Below, piece by piece: positions 42,943 through 51,754 of a DNA stretch of 64,000 nt (the stretch's first letter is position 1; each line of letters begins with the position of its first letter). The stretch lies in NCBI RefSeq assembly GCF_016919245.1, contig NZ_JAFEJA010000001.1, positions 992,001 through 1,056,000 of the forward strand. Reading direction: 5' to 3'. The stretch comes from Streptomyces zhihengii (GTDB taxonomy: Bacteria > Actinomycetota > Actinomycetes > Streptomycetales > Streptomycetaceae). Position numbers and translations under genes: made by a program. The notes under the pieces were generated by a model. The model was not told the DNA's origin, did not search any database, and was given only the letters and a program-made list of their open reading frames with translations.

Positions 42943-43893
42943 TCAGCCCTTGACCGCGCCGGTGAGCATGCCCTTCTTGAAGTGTTTCTGGACGAACGGC
43001 GACAGGACGGCGACGGGCAGCAGGGCCAGCACCATCACGGCCATCTGGACGGCGGTGCCGGAGAGGTCGCCGGCGCGCACGGCCATGTTGAGGCCGACGG
43101 GGATCTCCTGCTTCTGCACGAGCTGGATGAGCACGTTCTGCAGCGGCATCATCTGCTGGTCGGTCAGGTAGATGGAGGCGTTGAACCAGGCGCTCCAGTA
43201 GCCGACCGCGTAGAAGAGGGTGATCACGGCGATGACGGCCCGGGACAGCGGCATGACGACCTGCCACAGGATCCGCCAGTCGCCGGCGCCGTCGATGCGG
43301 GCGCTGTCGATCAGTTCGGACGAGATGCCCATGAAGAATCCGCGCAGGACGAGGGTGTTGAAGACGCTCACCGCGCCGGGCAGGATCAGCGCCAGATAGG
43401 TGTCGGTGAGGCCGAGGGTCTGCACCAGCAGATAGGTGGGGATGAGCCCGGCGCCGAAGAACATCGTCACCATGAGGGTCATCAGGATCAGCCGGTGGCC
43501 GACCGAGCCCGGCCGGGAGAGGCCGTAGGCGCAGAGCACCGAGACCACCATGGAGAACAGGGTGCCGGTCACCGTGACGCCGACGCTGACCAGGGCCGCG
43601 CGGGTGACCTGGCCGCCGCTCAGCAGTTCCTGGTAGGCGACGAAGGTGATGTCCTTCGGGACGATCACGAGGCCGCCCGCCTCGGTGATCGTCTGCTTGC
43701 TGGACAGGCTGGTGACGACGACGATCCAGAGCGGGACGAGGACGGCCAGGCAGGCGAGGACGATGACGGTGCCCTTGGCCGCGCTGCCCGCCTTGCTGGG
43801 CGGCTCCTCCCAGACGGGCCGGGGCGGGGCGGCGAACCGGCCGGGCCGGCGCGGTCCGCGGCTCGGCGCGGGCCGGTCGATGACGGCGGTCAC
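42943..43893 (-). CDS. Sugar ABC transporter permease (CUT1, LplC-like)
   Basis: A 316-aa MalG/LplC-type permease with six hydrophobic segments after a Pro/Arg-rich N-terminal tail. The EAA-like motif that contacts the ATPase is ELIDSARIDGAGDWRILWQVVMPLS. The C terminus KHFKKGMLTGAVKG is typical of LplC. GTG 43893 overlaps the preceding permease stop (GTGA). No ATPase gene is present in the operon; as in other streptomycete CUT1 systems, a shared MsiK-type ATPase is presumably used. Its partner is the permease at 43890-44957. Confidence 0.92.
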   Translation of the reverse strand: MTAVIDRPAPSRGPRRPGRFAAPPRPVWEEPPSKAGSAAKGTVIVLACLAVLVPLWIVVVTSLSSKQTITEAGGLVIVPKDITFVAYQELLSGGQVTRAALVSVGVTVTGTLFSMVVSVLCAYGLSRPGSVGHRLILMTLMVTMFFGAGLIPTYLLVQTLGLTDTYLALILPGAVSVFNTLVLRGFFMGISSELIDSARIDGAGDWRILWQVVMPLSRAVIAVITLFYAVGYWSAWFNASIYLTDQQMMPLQNVLIQLVQKQEIPVGLNMAVRAGDLSGTAVQMAVMVLALLPVAVLSPFVQKHFKKGMLTGAVKG

Positions 43894-44957
43894 TTGCGGT
43901 ACACCCCCTGCTCGCCCATGAGGTGGGCGGTCTTGTTGGCGGCGAGCACGAGCACCAGGCCGACGACGCCCTTGACGAGTCCGGCGGCCGCCGCGTAGCT
44001 GAAGTCCTGGTTGCGGATACCGGTCCACCACACGAAGGTGTCGAGGACCTCGGATGCTCCCGGCCCCACGGCGTCGCGTTGCAGCAGGAGCTGTTCGAAT
44101 CCGACGGTGAGCGCGTCGCCGACGCGCAGGACGAGCAGCAGGGCGATGACGGGCCGCAGCGCGGGCAGGGTGATGTGCCACATGCGGCGCCAGCGGCCCG
44201 CGCCGTCCATGGCCGCGGCCTCGTAGAGGTCGTGGTTGACGGCGGCGAGCGCGGCGAGGAAGACGATCAGGCCCCAGCCGGCGTCCTTCCAGATCCCCTC
44301 GAAGGTGACGAGGAACTTGAAGGCCTCCGGGTCGGTCATGAGGTCGAAGCCCTCGTAGCCGCGCTGGCGCAGTTCCTGGGCGATGATGCCGGCGCCGCCG
44401 AGGATCTGCTGGAAGACGGTGATGACGAGCACCCACGAGAAGAAGTGGGGCAGGTAGAGAACCGCCTGGACGACGGCCCGCACCCCCGGCCGCAGCAGGC
44501 TGTTCACCAGCAGGGCGAGCGCGATGGGGATGGGGAAGTAGAGCACGAGCTGGAGGAAGAACAGCACGAAGGTGTTCTCGACGGCGTGCCAGAAGGCCGG
44601 GTCGCCGAAGACCCGTTCGAACTGGGCCATGCCCACCCAGGGACTGTTGGCCATCGCGGTGATGCCGTTGGTGGAGACGTACGGGTCGTACTCCTGGAAG
44701 GCGATGACGTTGCCGAGGATCGGCACGTAGTTGAAGACGACGAGCAGGAGGACCGCGGGGAGGGTCATCAGCAGCAGGGTGCGGTCGCGGCGCAGCCGGC
44801 GGCCGAGCGGGATCTTCCCCGCCTTCCCCGCCTTGCCCTTCGCGGGGCCGCCGCCGACCCGCTTGCGGAGCCCGGCGGGCCGGGCCCGGTCGGAGACCGG
44901 GCCCGGCTGCGGTGTGCTGTCGGCCGGCGCGGGGCCCGGCGCGATGTCGTGCGCCAT
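43890..44957 (-). CDS. Sugar ABC transporter permease (CUT1, LplB-like)
   Basis: A 355-aa MalF/LplB-type permease. After a ~75-residue charged N terminus come six hydrophobic helices (LLLMTLPAVLLLVVFNYVPI, TFVLFFLQLVLYFPIPIALA and others) and the ATPase-contact motif DLYEAAAMDGAGRWRRMWHITLP. LplB/LplC systems with large lipoproteins import oligosaccharides. It starts 3 bp after the substrate-binding protein and overlaps the next permease, so all are co-translated. Confidence 0.92.
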   Translation of the reverse strand: MAHDIAPGPAPADSTPQPGPVSDRARPAGLRKRVGGGPAKGKAGKAGKIPLGRRLRRDRTLLLMTLPAVLLLVVFNYVPILGNVIAFQEYDPYVSTNGITAMANSPWVGMAQFERVFGDPAFWHAVENTFVLFFLQLVLYFPIPIALALLVNSLLRPGVRAVVQAVLYLPHFFSWVLVITVFQQILGGAGIIAQELRQRGYEGFDLMTDPEAFKFLVTFEGIWKDAGWGLIVFLAALAAVNHDLYEAAAMDGAGRWRRMWHITLPALRPVIALLLVLRVGDALTVGFEQLLLQRDAVGPGASEVLDTFVWWTGIRNQDFSYAAAAGLVKGVVGLVLVLAANKTAHLMGEQGVYRK

Positions 44958-44960
44958 GGA

Positions 44961-46652
44961 TCAGCCCGCCGCGGGAGCCGAGGTGTCGAGGATCTTCTTG
45001 TACCAGTCGCGGAGCTCGTCGCCGCCCTTGCTCCTCCACTCGGAGACGGCCTGCTGCATGTCGGAGATCTTCTTGCGGCCGCGGACGATGTCCTTCTCCA
45101 GCTGCTCGAAGTCGTTGGACAGGTTCGTCCACTGGTTGGGCTCGGTGATGGTGAGCCCGTAGAAGGAGGACTTCTTGGTGAGGGCGCCCATCCGCTGCTG
45201 CCACTCGATCATCGCCTTGGTGACCTCGGGCTGGTCGGGGTGGGCGATGTACGAGGCCGGACTGGCCATGAAGCCCCAGGCGTTGGCGACCTGGTTGTTG
45301 CCCGCGTCGGTCTTCGTCGGCAGGCCGTCCTTGATCGTGTAGTGGGTACCCTCGACGCCGTACTCGGTGAGCATCCGCTCCTTGGTGCCGTACGGGGCGG
45401 AGGTGAAGTCCGCCGCGGCGAGGATGTCCTCGATGACGGCCTTGGGCGTGCCCTTCTTCACGAAGGCCCAGATGTTCGCCGGGTTGGTGGCCCACAGCGT
45501 CGGCGGCCGGCCGTCGTGGCCGGGGATGTCCATGGCCGCCATGGCGAAGTCGGGGTTCTGGCCCGCCTGCTCGACGGTCTTCTGGTACCAGTGCGAGACG
45601 TCGTTGTTGTAGATGAGGATCTGGCCGGAGGTGAAGCGGTCGCCGGCGTCGCCCTGGTTGTCGGCGCGCGCGTCGGGATGGACGACGCCCGCCTCGTAGA
45701 GCTTGCGCACCCACTCCAGCGATTCGAGGTACTCCTGCGTCTCGAAGCGGTGGATCAGCTTGCCGTCGACGAGGTTCCAGCCGAGCGCCTTGTCGCCGCC
45801 GTTGAAGACGCCGAACATGTTGTAGGCGGTCCAGCGCATGTCGTCGCAGGCCCACACCTTCGCCTTGGCGTCGGTGATCTCCTTGGCGAGGGCCATGAAC
45901 TCGTCGGCGCTCTTCGGCGGCTGCCAGCCCTTCGCCTCGAAGAGGTCGGCGCGGTAGAAGGGCGCGATGTTGGTGACGTACGAGGCCGGCATCGGCAGTC
46001 CGCGCAGCCTGCCGCCGAAGATGGAGCGCTGCCAGGCGTCGGTCGGGATGGCGGCGAGGTTCGGGTACGCCTTGACCTTGTCGCCGGAGAGGTAGGGGCC
46101 GAGGTCCTCGAACTTCGCGTTGATCGCGCCGGGGATCTTGCCGTTGAGGTTCCAGCCGGGGACGACGACGAGGTCGGGGATCGCGCTGCCCGCGAGGACG
46201 GCGCCGAGCTTGTCGGCGTAGGTGTTGCCGTCCTGGTTCTGCCAGGTGACCTTGACGCCGATGGCCTCGTTCATGGCCTTGTAGTACGCGTTGTCCGGGG
46301 CCGGCGGCGGACCCCAGAAGGGTGCCATGGCGGTGAGCTCGCTGCCCTTGCCCTTCTTGGCGGCGACCGAGGTCTGCAACTGCGCGGTGGCGATCGCGGT
46401 GGTGAAGCCGGCGGCGGAGCCGTTCTCGGACGGGATGTCGGGGGTGACGACGGCCCGGGCGGCGAACGTGGGAAGGATCTTCTGTGCGTCCTTCCCGCTG
46501 GTCGTGCCCTCGTTCTTCTTGTTCTCCGTACCGCCGCAGGCGGCGAGCAGCGGCATTCCGCCCGCCACGGCGACGGCCGCGACGGCGGTGGAGGACAGGA
46601 ACGTTCTGCGGCTGGTGGCCGGAATGCCCACGTCAGTGGCGTTCGGCGTCAT
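44961..46652 (-). CDS. Extracellular sugar-binding lipoprotein (LplA-like, Tat-exported)
   Basis: A 563-aa solute-binding protein. SRRTFLSSTAVAAVAVAGG is a Tat signal, followed by the lipobox LAAC near residue 39, so it is a Tat lipoprotein anchored outside the membrane. The size and motifs (PDLVVVPGWNLNGKIPG, GLPMPASYVTNIAPFYRADLFEAKG, KKGTPKAVIEDILAAADF) match the large LplA/SBP family for oligosaccharides. It leads the ABC-GH42 operon. The operator TCGAAGCGCTTCGA at 46832-46845 is 180 bp upstream. Confidence 0.92.
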   Translation of the reverse strand: MTPNATDVGIPATSRRTFLSSTAVAAVAVAGGMPLLAACGGTENKKNEGTTSGKDAQKILPTFAARAVVTPDIPSENGSAAGFTTAIATAQLQTSVAAKKGKGSELTAMAPFWGPPPAPDNAYYKAMNEAIGVKVTWQNQDGNTYADKLGAVLAGSAIPDLVVVPGWNLNGKIPGAINAKFEDLGPYLSGDKVKAYPNLAAIPTDAWQRSIFGGRLRGLPMPASYVTNIAPFYRADLFEAKGWQPPKSADEFMALAKEITDAKAKVWACDDMRWTAYNMFGVFNGGDKALGWNLVDGKLIHRFETQEYLESLEWVRKLYEAGVVHPDARADNQGDAGDRFTSGQILIYNNDVSHWYQKTVEQAGQNPDFAMAAMDIPGHDGRPPTLWATNPANIWAFVKKGTPKAVIEDILAAADFTSAPYGTKERMLTEYGVEGTHYTIKDGLPTKTDAGNNQVANAWGFMASPASYIAHPDQPEVTKAMIEWQQRMGALTKKSSFYGLTITEPNQWTNLSNDFEQLEKDIVRGRKKISDMQQAVSEWRSKGGDELRDWYKKILDTSAPAAG

Positions 46653-46831
46653 TGCGTCAACCCTTCATGCCTGTGGTACGCGCCAGGACACCCGGCGGAT
46701 CGCGTCCGCCGGTCGGCTGCGGTGTCTGTGGTGGTGCGAGAGTTACTGCGGTGCGGACGCGGGCGGTTCAGGACGGGCGCCTGGACGAGCGGTCCGTCCC
46801 GCCGTCATGACCGAGGGCTTCCGAAGATTCG

Positions 46832-46845
46832 TCGAAGCGCTTCGA
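46832..46845. promoter_or_regulatory. LacI operator, site 2 (before sugar ABC operon)
   Basis: TCGAAGCGCTTCGA is a perfect 14-bp palindrome in the 402-bp divergent region between the solute-binding protein and the GH3 gene. Confidence 0.8.
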
Positions 46846-46974
46846 TGTTGCTGCGAGGTTAAGTGAACACCCCTCGCCGGGCAAGGGAGAGAACCGATAT
46901 TCCTCGGATCTTTCCGGCCACTTGACCCGCACATCGCACCCCTGGGCAACCAGGCGAATACACACGGACGACGC

Positions 46975-47004
46975 TTGACATCGGCCAGGCCACCGCCTGA
47001 GCAT
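46975..47004 (+). promoter_or_regulatory. Candidate promoter of the GH3 gene
   Basis: TTGACA (46975-46980), an 18-bp spacer and a weak -10 GAGCAT (46999-47004). The predicted start of transcription falls inside the operator at 47004-47017, so repressor binding would block initiation. Confidence 0.5.
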
Positions 47005-47017
47005 CGAAGCGCTTCAA
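47004..47017. promoter_or_regulatory. LacI operator, site 3 (before GH3 gene)
   Basis: TCGAAGCGCTTCAA, identical to site 1 at 37281, ends 37 bp before the GH3 start codon. Confidence 0.8.
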
Positions 47018-47054
47018 CCGTCGTCCTTCTCCAGCCTGGCAAGGGGTTCCGTTC

Positions 47055-49934
47055 GTGACAGCTCACCGGCCGCCGCTCTTCCGTGACCCGCAGTCGGCCG
47101 TCGGCCGACGCGTCGACGACCTGCTCGCGCGGCTGACCACCGACGAACGGATCGCGATGCTGCACCAGTTCGCACCCGCCGTCGAACGTCTCGACGTCGG
47201 AGCTTTCCGCACCGGGCAGGAGGCCCTGCACGGCGTGGCATGGATGGGCCCGGCGACCGTCTTCCCGCAAGCCGTGGGCCTCGGCGCCACCTGGAACCCG
47301 GAACTGGTCCGCCGCGTCGGCGAGGCCGTCTCCCGGGAGGCCCGGGCGATGCGCGCGAAGGACGACCGGGTGGGCCTCAACGTCTGGGCGCCGACCGTCA
47401 ACCTGCTGCGCCACCCGCTGTGGGGCCGCAACGAGGAGGGCTACGCGGAGGACCCGTACCTCACCTCCGCCGTCGCCGTCGCCTACACCCGCGGACTGCG
47501 CGGCGACCACCCCGTCCACTGGCGCACCGCGCCGATCCTCAAGCACTGGCTGGCGCACAACAACGAGACCGACCGCGACGTCTCCTCCGCCTCCGTGCGC
47601 CCGCGGGTGCTGCACGAGTACGACCTGCGGGCCTTCCGGGGCGCGGTCGAGGCCGGCGCGGTCGCCGGGGTGATGCCCGCGTACAACCTCGTCAACGGCC
47701 GCCCCAACCACCTCTCCCCCTGGCTGCGCGAGCACCTGCGGGCGTGGACCGACCGTGAGCTGCTGGTCTGCTCCGACGCGGGGGCGCCGTCCAACCTGGT
47801 GGACTCGGAGAAGTACTTCGCCACCCACGAGGAGGCGACGGCGGCGGCGCTGCGTGCGGGGGTGGACTCCTTCACCGACCACGGCACCGACGGATCGGTG
47901 ATGGGAGCCCGGCTGCGCGGGGCGCTGGAGCAGGGGCTGATCGACCCGGAGGACATCGACCGGGCGGTGCGCCGGCTGCTCACCGTGCGTTTCGCGCTCG
48001 GCGAGTTCGACGCCGACCCGCACGAGGACGACACCGCGTACGACACCCCGGCCCACCGGGCCCTGGCACGGGAGGCGGCCGAGCAGGCCGTCGTCCTGCT
48101 CCGCAACGAGCCGCGGGCCGAAGGACCCCGGGGCCGGGCGCCGCTGCTGCCGCTGGCCGCCGGCACCCGGCTCGCGGTCGTCGGCCTGCTCGCCGACGAG
48201 TGCAAGCTCGACTGGTACAGCGGCAGCCTGCTGCACCGCAGTTCCCCGCTCGACGGGCTGCGCGAGCGCTTCGGCGCCGTCGAGTACGCCGAGGGCACCG
48301 ACCTGGTCCGGCTGCGGACCGCCTCCGGGGGCGTGCTGCTGGCACCCGCGAGCGACGCCGCCGACCGGGCGCGCGGCGCGGAGGTCGCGCTGGACCCCGC
48401 CCTGCTGGCCGGCCGCACCGACCTGCCGCCGCTGACGGTCACGGACTCCCCCGGCACGGACGGCACGGTGTTCGCGATGACCGACTGGGGCGACGGGGTG
48501 CTCACCCTGCGGGCCGCTGGCGGGCGGTACCTCTCGGTGGCCGAGGACGGCTTCGTACGCGCCTCCGCCGACCAGCCGGGCGGCTGGGTGGTGCAGGAGA
48601 CGTTCCGGCTCGTGCCGGCCGGCGGCGACCAGGGCAACCAGGGCGAACACCTCCTCCAGCACATCGCCACCGGGCTGTACCTCTGTGTCGCCGCCGACGG
48701 CGTGAAGGTTGCCGCCGAGGGCGAACCGCTCGCCGTCGACTCCGTGGAGCGCGGCGAGGACGCGGTGGCCCGGGCCGCCGCGGCGGCCGACGTGGTCGTG
48801 GTGGTCGCGGGCAACGACCCGCACATCAACGGACGCGAGACCGAGGACCGCCGGACCCTGGCGCTCCCGCCGCACCAGGAGCGCCTGTGGCGGGCCGCCC
48901 GCGACGCCAACCCGGACACGGTGCTCGTCCTGGTGTCGTCGTACCCGTACGCGGTGCCGGAGGCGGCCGCGGACCTGCCCGCCGTGCTGTGGACGGCCCA
49001 CGGCGGCCAGGACGCCGGCACCGCGCTGGCCCGGGTGCTCGCCGGGGACGTGTCACCGGCCGGACGCCTGCCCCAGACCTGGTACCGCGACGACGCGGAC
49101 CTGCCGGACCTGATGGACTACGACGTCATCGGCAGCCGGCAGACCTACCTCTACTTCCGCGGGGAGCCGCTGTTCCCCTTCGGCCACGGCCTGTCGTACA
49201 CCCGCTTCGCCTACACGGGGCTGACGGCGGAGCTCACCGGGGGCCGGGTCCGCGTCCGGTTCACCGTCGCCAACACCGGCGCCCGCGCCTCGGACGAGGT
49301 GGCGCAGGTCTACCTCCGCGCCGTCGACGCCGACGTGCCCCGACCCGCCGCCGAACTGGCCGCGCACGAACGGCTGCACCTCGCCCCGGGCGAGTCCCGG
49401 GAGCTGGCGTTCGACGTGCCCGTGGAGGCCCTCGGCCACTGGGACGTCGCCCACGGGCGCTGGACCGTCGAGCCGGGGCGCTACGAGGTGCTGGCCGCGG
49501 CGTCGAGCACCGATGTGCGGCTGCGCGCGGCGGTGGAGGTCGCCGGCGTGCCGTCCCCGCCGCGCCCGGTGCTCGCCGGCGGCCTGGACGCGGCCGGCTA
49601 CGACGAGCAGTCGGGCACCGTCCTGGTGGACCGCCACCGGACCCACGGCGACGCGGTGGCCCCGGTCGCGGCGGAGGGCAGCCTGCTGTACCGCCGCTGC
49701 GATCTCGGCGCAGGGCTGGGCACGGTGGGCGTGGAGGCGTCCGGCGAGGGCACGGTGGAGGTGCTCCTCGGCGGGGATCGGGTGGCCTCGGTGACCGTCC
49801 CCGCGACGGAGGGGCCCTACACGTACGTCACGGTGACCGGGCCGGCCGCCGCGCCCGCGGGAGTGCACGATCTGCGGGTCGTCCTGCGGGGCGCGGTACG
49901 GCTCGCCCGTCTGGATTTCACCGCTCGCGGCTGA
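47055..49934 (+). CDS. GH3 beta-glucosidase/xylosidase with inserted beta-trefoil-like and C-terminal CBM6-like domains
   Basis: A 959-aa GH3 enzyme without a signal peptide. The N-terminal barrel holds LKHWLAHNNETDRD and the nucleophile Asp241 in LLVCSDAGAP. The (alpha/beta)6 sandwich (WSAG-like segments, NDPHINGRETEDR) and a Fn3-like domain (FPFGHGLSYTRF) follow. An insertion at ~430-555 (TDWGDGVLTLRAAGGRYLSV, HIATGLYLCVAADG) looks like a fascin-type beta-trefoil, and the last ~120 residues (GYDEQSGTVLV to RGAVRLARLDF) look like a CBM6. It would release glucose or xylose from the non-reducing end of imported oligosaccharides. GTG 47055; AAGGGG 10 nt upstream. Divergent from the ABC operon and behind a LacI operator. 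Confidence 0.9.
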   Translation: MTAHRPPLFRDPQSAVGRRVDDLLARLTTDERIAMLHQFAPAVERLDVGAFRTGQEALHGVAWMGPATVFPQAVGLGATWNPELVRRVGEAVSREARAMRAKDDRVGLNVWAPTVNLLRHPLWGRNEEGYAEDPYLTSAVAVAYTRGLRGDHPVHWRTAPILKHWLAHNNETDRDVSSASVRPRVLHEYDLRAFRGAVEAGAVAGVMPAYNLVNGRPNHLSPWLREHLRAWTDRELLVCSDAGAPSNLVDSEKYFATHEEATAAALRAGVDSFTDHGTDGSVMGARLRGALEQGLIDPEDIDRAVRRLLTVRFALGEFDADPHEDDTAYDTPAHRALAREAAEQAVVLLRNEPRAEGPRGRAPLLPLAAGTRLAVVGLLADECKLDWYSGSLLHRSSPLDGLRERFGAVEYAEGTDLVRLRTASGGVLLAPASDAADRARGAEVALDPALLAGRTDLPPLTVTDSPGTDGTVFAMTDWGDGVLTLRAAGGRYLSVAEDGFVRASADQPGGWVVQETFRLVPAGGDQGNQGEHLLQHIATGLYLCVAADGVKVAAEGEPLAVDSVERGEDAVARAAAAADVVVVVAGNDPHINGRETEDRRTLALPPHQERLWRAARDANPDTVLVLVSSYPYAVPEAAADLPAVLWTAHGGQDAGTALARVLAGDVSPAGRLPQTWYRDDADLPDLMDYDVIGSRQTYLYFRGEPLFPFGHGLSYTRFAYTGLTAELTGGRVRVRFTVANTGARASDEVAQVYLRAVDADVPRPAAELAAHERLHLAPGESRELAFDVPVEALGHWDVAHGRWTVEPGRYEVLAAASSTDVRLRAAVEVAGVPSPPRPVLAGGLDAAGYDEQSGTVLVDRHRTHGDAVAPVAAEGSLLYRRCDLGAGLGTVGVEASGEGTVEVLLGGDRVASVTVPATEGPYTYVTVTGPAAAPAGVHDLRVVLRGAVRLARLDFTARG

Positions 49935-50138
49935 CGGACGACGGTTTTTGTTGCGCGTACATGCCAAATTTGTTGACTATCCGTCAACTCCCTTGAAACA
50001 CAGCCGTTCCTGATCGAGTCTCGAGCCAGGCCCGGGGGCCGCACTCCAGCCCCCGGCGCCGTGCACGCGACCACGCGTGCACCCCCCCACAGCACGCGCC
50101 GCACACGGCGTGCGCTGCCCAGAGGAGGCTCACTCACC

Positions 50139-51344
50139 ATGGCACCACTGCGCAGCAAGAAGGCCCGCACCGCGGCCGTCACCACCTTGACGGCCGCGGC
50201 CCTCGTCACCGGGCTCACCGCACTTCCCGCCCAGGCCGCGCCCGCCGAGGGCACGGTGCTCGCCGCCGGCTCCCCCACAGCCGTCCAGGGCAGCTACATC
50301 GTCACCCTCGCCGAGGACGCGGGATTCTCCGCGTCCGCCGCGAACTCCAAAGCCCTCGCCAAGGAGTACGGCGGCACGGCGAAGAAGACGTTCCGCCACG
50401 CCCTGAACGGCTTCACCGCCGAGCTCACGGCCACCCAGGCGCGCAGACTGGCCGCCGACCCGGCGGTCGCCTCCGTCGAGCAGAACCAGACCGTCCAGGT
50501 GAACGCCACCCAGACGAACGCCCCCTGGGGCCTCGACCGCATCGACCAGACGTCGCTGCCGCTGTCCGGCACCTACACCTACCCGGACACGGCGGGCAGC
50601 GGGGTGACCGCGTACGTCATCGACACCGGTGTGCGCATCACCCACACCCAGATCGCCGGGCGGGCCGCCAACGGCTACGACGCCGTCGACAACGACAACG
50701 TCGCCCAGGACGGCAACGGCCACGGCACGCACGTGGCCACCACCATCGCCGGCACGACCTACGGCGTCGCCAAGAAGGCGAAGATCGTGGGCGTCCGGGT
50801 GCTCAACAACTCCGGCTCCGGGACGACGGCGGGCGTGATCGCCGGCATCGACTGGGTGACGGCGAACCACTCCGGCCCCTCCGTCGCCAACATGTCGCTC
50901 GGCGGCGGTGTGTCCACCACCCTGGACGCCGCCGTGCGGCGCTCCATAGCGAGCGGCGTGACGTACGCGGTGGCGGCGGGCAACAGCAACGCCAACGCGT
51001 CCTCGTTCTCCCCGGCCCGCGTCACCGAGGCCATCACCGTCGGCGCGACCACCAGCACGGACGCGCGGGCGAGCTACTCCAACTACGGCGCGGTCCTGGA
51101 CCTCTTCGCGCCGGGCTCGTCGATCACGGCGGGGTGGCACACGAGCGACACCGCGACGAACACCATCTCCGGTACGTCGATGGCGACGCCGCACGTCGCG
51201 GGTGCCGCCGCGGTCTACCTCGCCGGCCACACCTCGGCGACGCCGGCCCAGGTCTCCGCGGCACTGGTCGCCGGGGCGACGACGGGTGTCGTCACCAACC
51301 CGGGCAGCGGCTCGCCGAACCGCCTCCTGAAGATCGTCCCGTAA
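50139..51344 (+). CDS. Secreted subtilisin-like serine protease (S8, proteinase K type)
   Basis: A 401-aa preproenzyme. A Sec signal (residues 1-33, ending AQA-AP) is followed by an I9 propeptide (GSYIVTLAED to AVASVEQNQTVQ) and an S8A catalytic domain with Asp162 (VIDTGV), His195 (GHGTHVA), oxyanion Asn282 (AAGNSN) and Ser347 (GTSMATPH). Strong AGAGGAGG ribosome binding site about 10 nt before ATG 50139. It is an extracellular protease that matures by removing its propeptide. It sits among glycan genes but shows no GAAGCGCTTC operator, so regulation is probably separate. Confidence 0.95.
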   Translation: MAPLRSKKARTAAVTTLTAAALVTGLTALPAQAAPAEGTVLAAGSPTAVQGSYIVTLAEDAGFSASAANSKALAKEYGGTAKKTFRHALNGFTAELTATQARRLAADPAVASVEQNQTVQVNATQTNAPWGLDRIDQTSLPLSGTYTYPDTAGSGVTAYVIDTGVRITHTQIAGRAANGYDAVDNDNVAQDGNGHGTHVATTIAGTTYGVAKKAKIVGVRVLNNSGSGTTAGVIAGIDWVTANHSGPSVANMSLGGGVSTTLDAAVRRSIASGVTYAVAAGNSNANASSFSPARVTEAITVGATTSTDARASYSNYGAVLDLFAPGSSITAGWHTSDTATNTISGTSMATPHVAGAAAVYLAGHTSATPAQVSAALVAGATTGVVTNPGSGSPNRLLKIVP

Positions 51345-51362
51345 CCCTCCAGGGTGCGCGGG

Positions 51363-51391
51363 GGGGCGTCGGGCCTTTGGCCCGGCGCCCC
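51363..51391 (+). terminator. Terminator after the subtilase gene
   Basis: Two stacked 6-bp stems (51363-51368 with 51386-51391; 51370-51375 with 51379-51384) around a T-G pair, TTT loop, then TTT. Stop codon is 19 bp upstream. Confidence 0.7.
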
Positions 51392-51568
51392 TTTCGCGGG
51401 GGGGCCTTGCGGTGCCTGCGGATGCACTGTGGGGTGCGGTGGCCGCGGGGGCGGGTGCGTTGTGGGGTGCGGGTGCGTGGGTGGCGCACCCATGCTGCGC
51501 GCGGGTTGTCCTCAGACGCCGGACAGGCTTTGTTGCCCGCTCGGGCATGTTTCTTCTGTGCAGGCGGG

Positions 51569-51750
51569 GGTGGTGCACCCCCGCTCCGCGCGGGTGCCCT
51601 CAAGCGCCGGACGGGCTTGAGTTGCCCGAACTGGGTCCGCACCGCAGGACGAACGTTGCGGGTCCCTCCGGAGGCTAGAGCGCCCGCTCGCCCCGATATG
51701 ACTGCCCCTGACTCGACGACCGTCGGGCGCTTACGCCTCCTGCGCGCCCC
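51569..51750. repeat. Left ~182-bp inverted repeat flanking the esterase gene
   Basis: Matches the reverse complement of 52959-53142. Best blocks are 51569-51619 (48 of 51 identical), 51655-51692 (36 of 38) and 51729-51750 (22 of 22). Spacing between the first two blocks is exactly 35 bp on both sides. A further partial copy of the outer block lies upstream at ~51430-51530. The esterase stop codon is only 5 bp inside this repeat. Confidence 0.88.
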
Positions 51751-51754
51751 TCCC

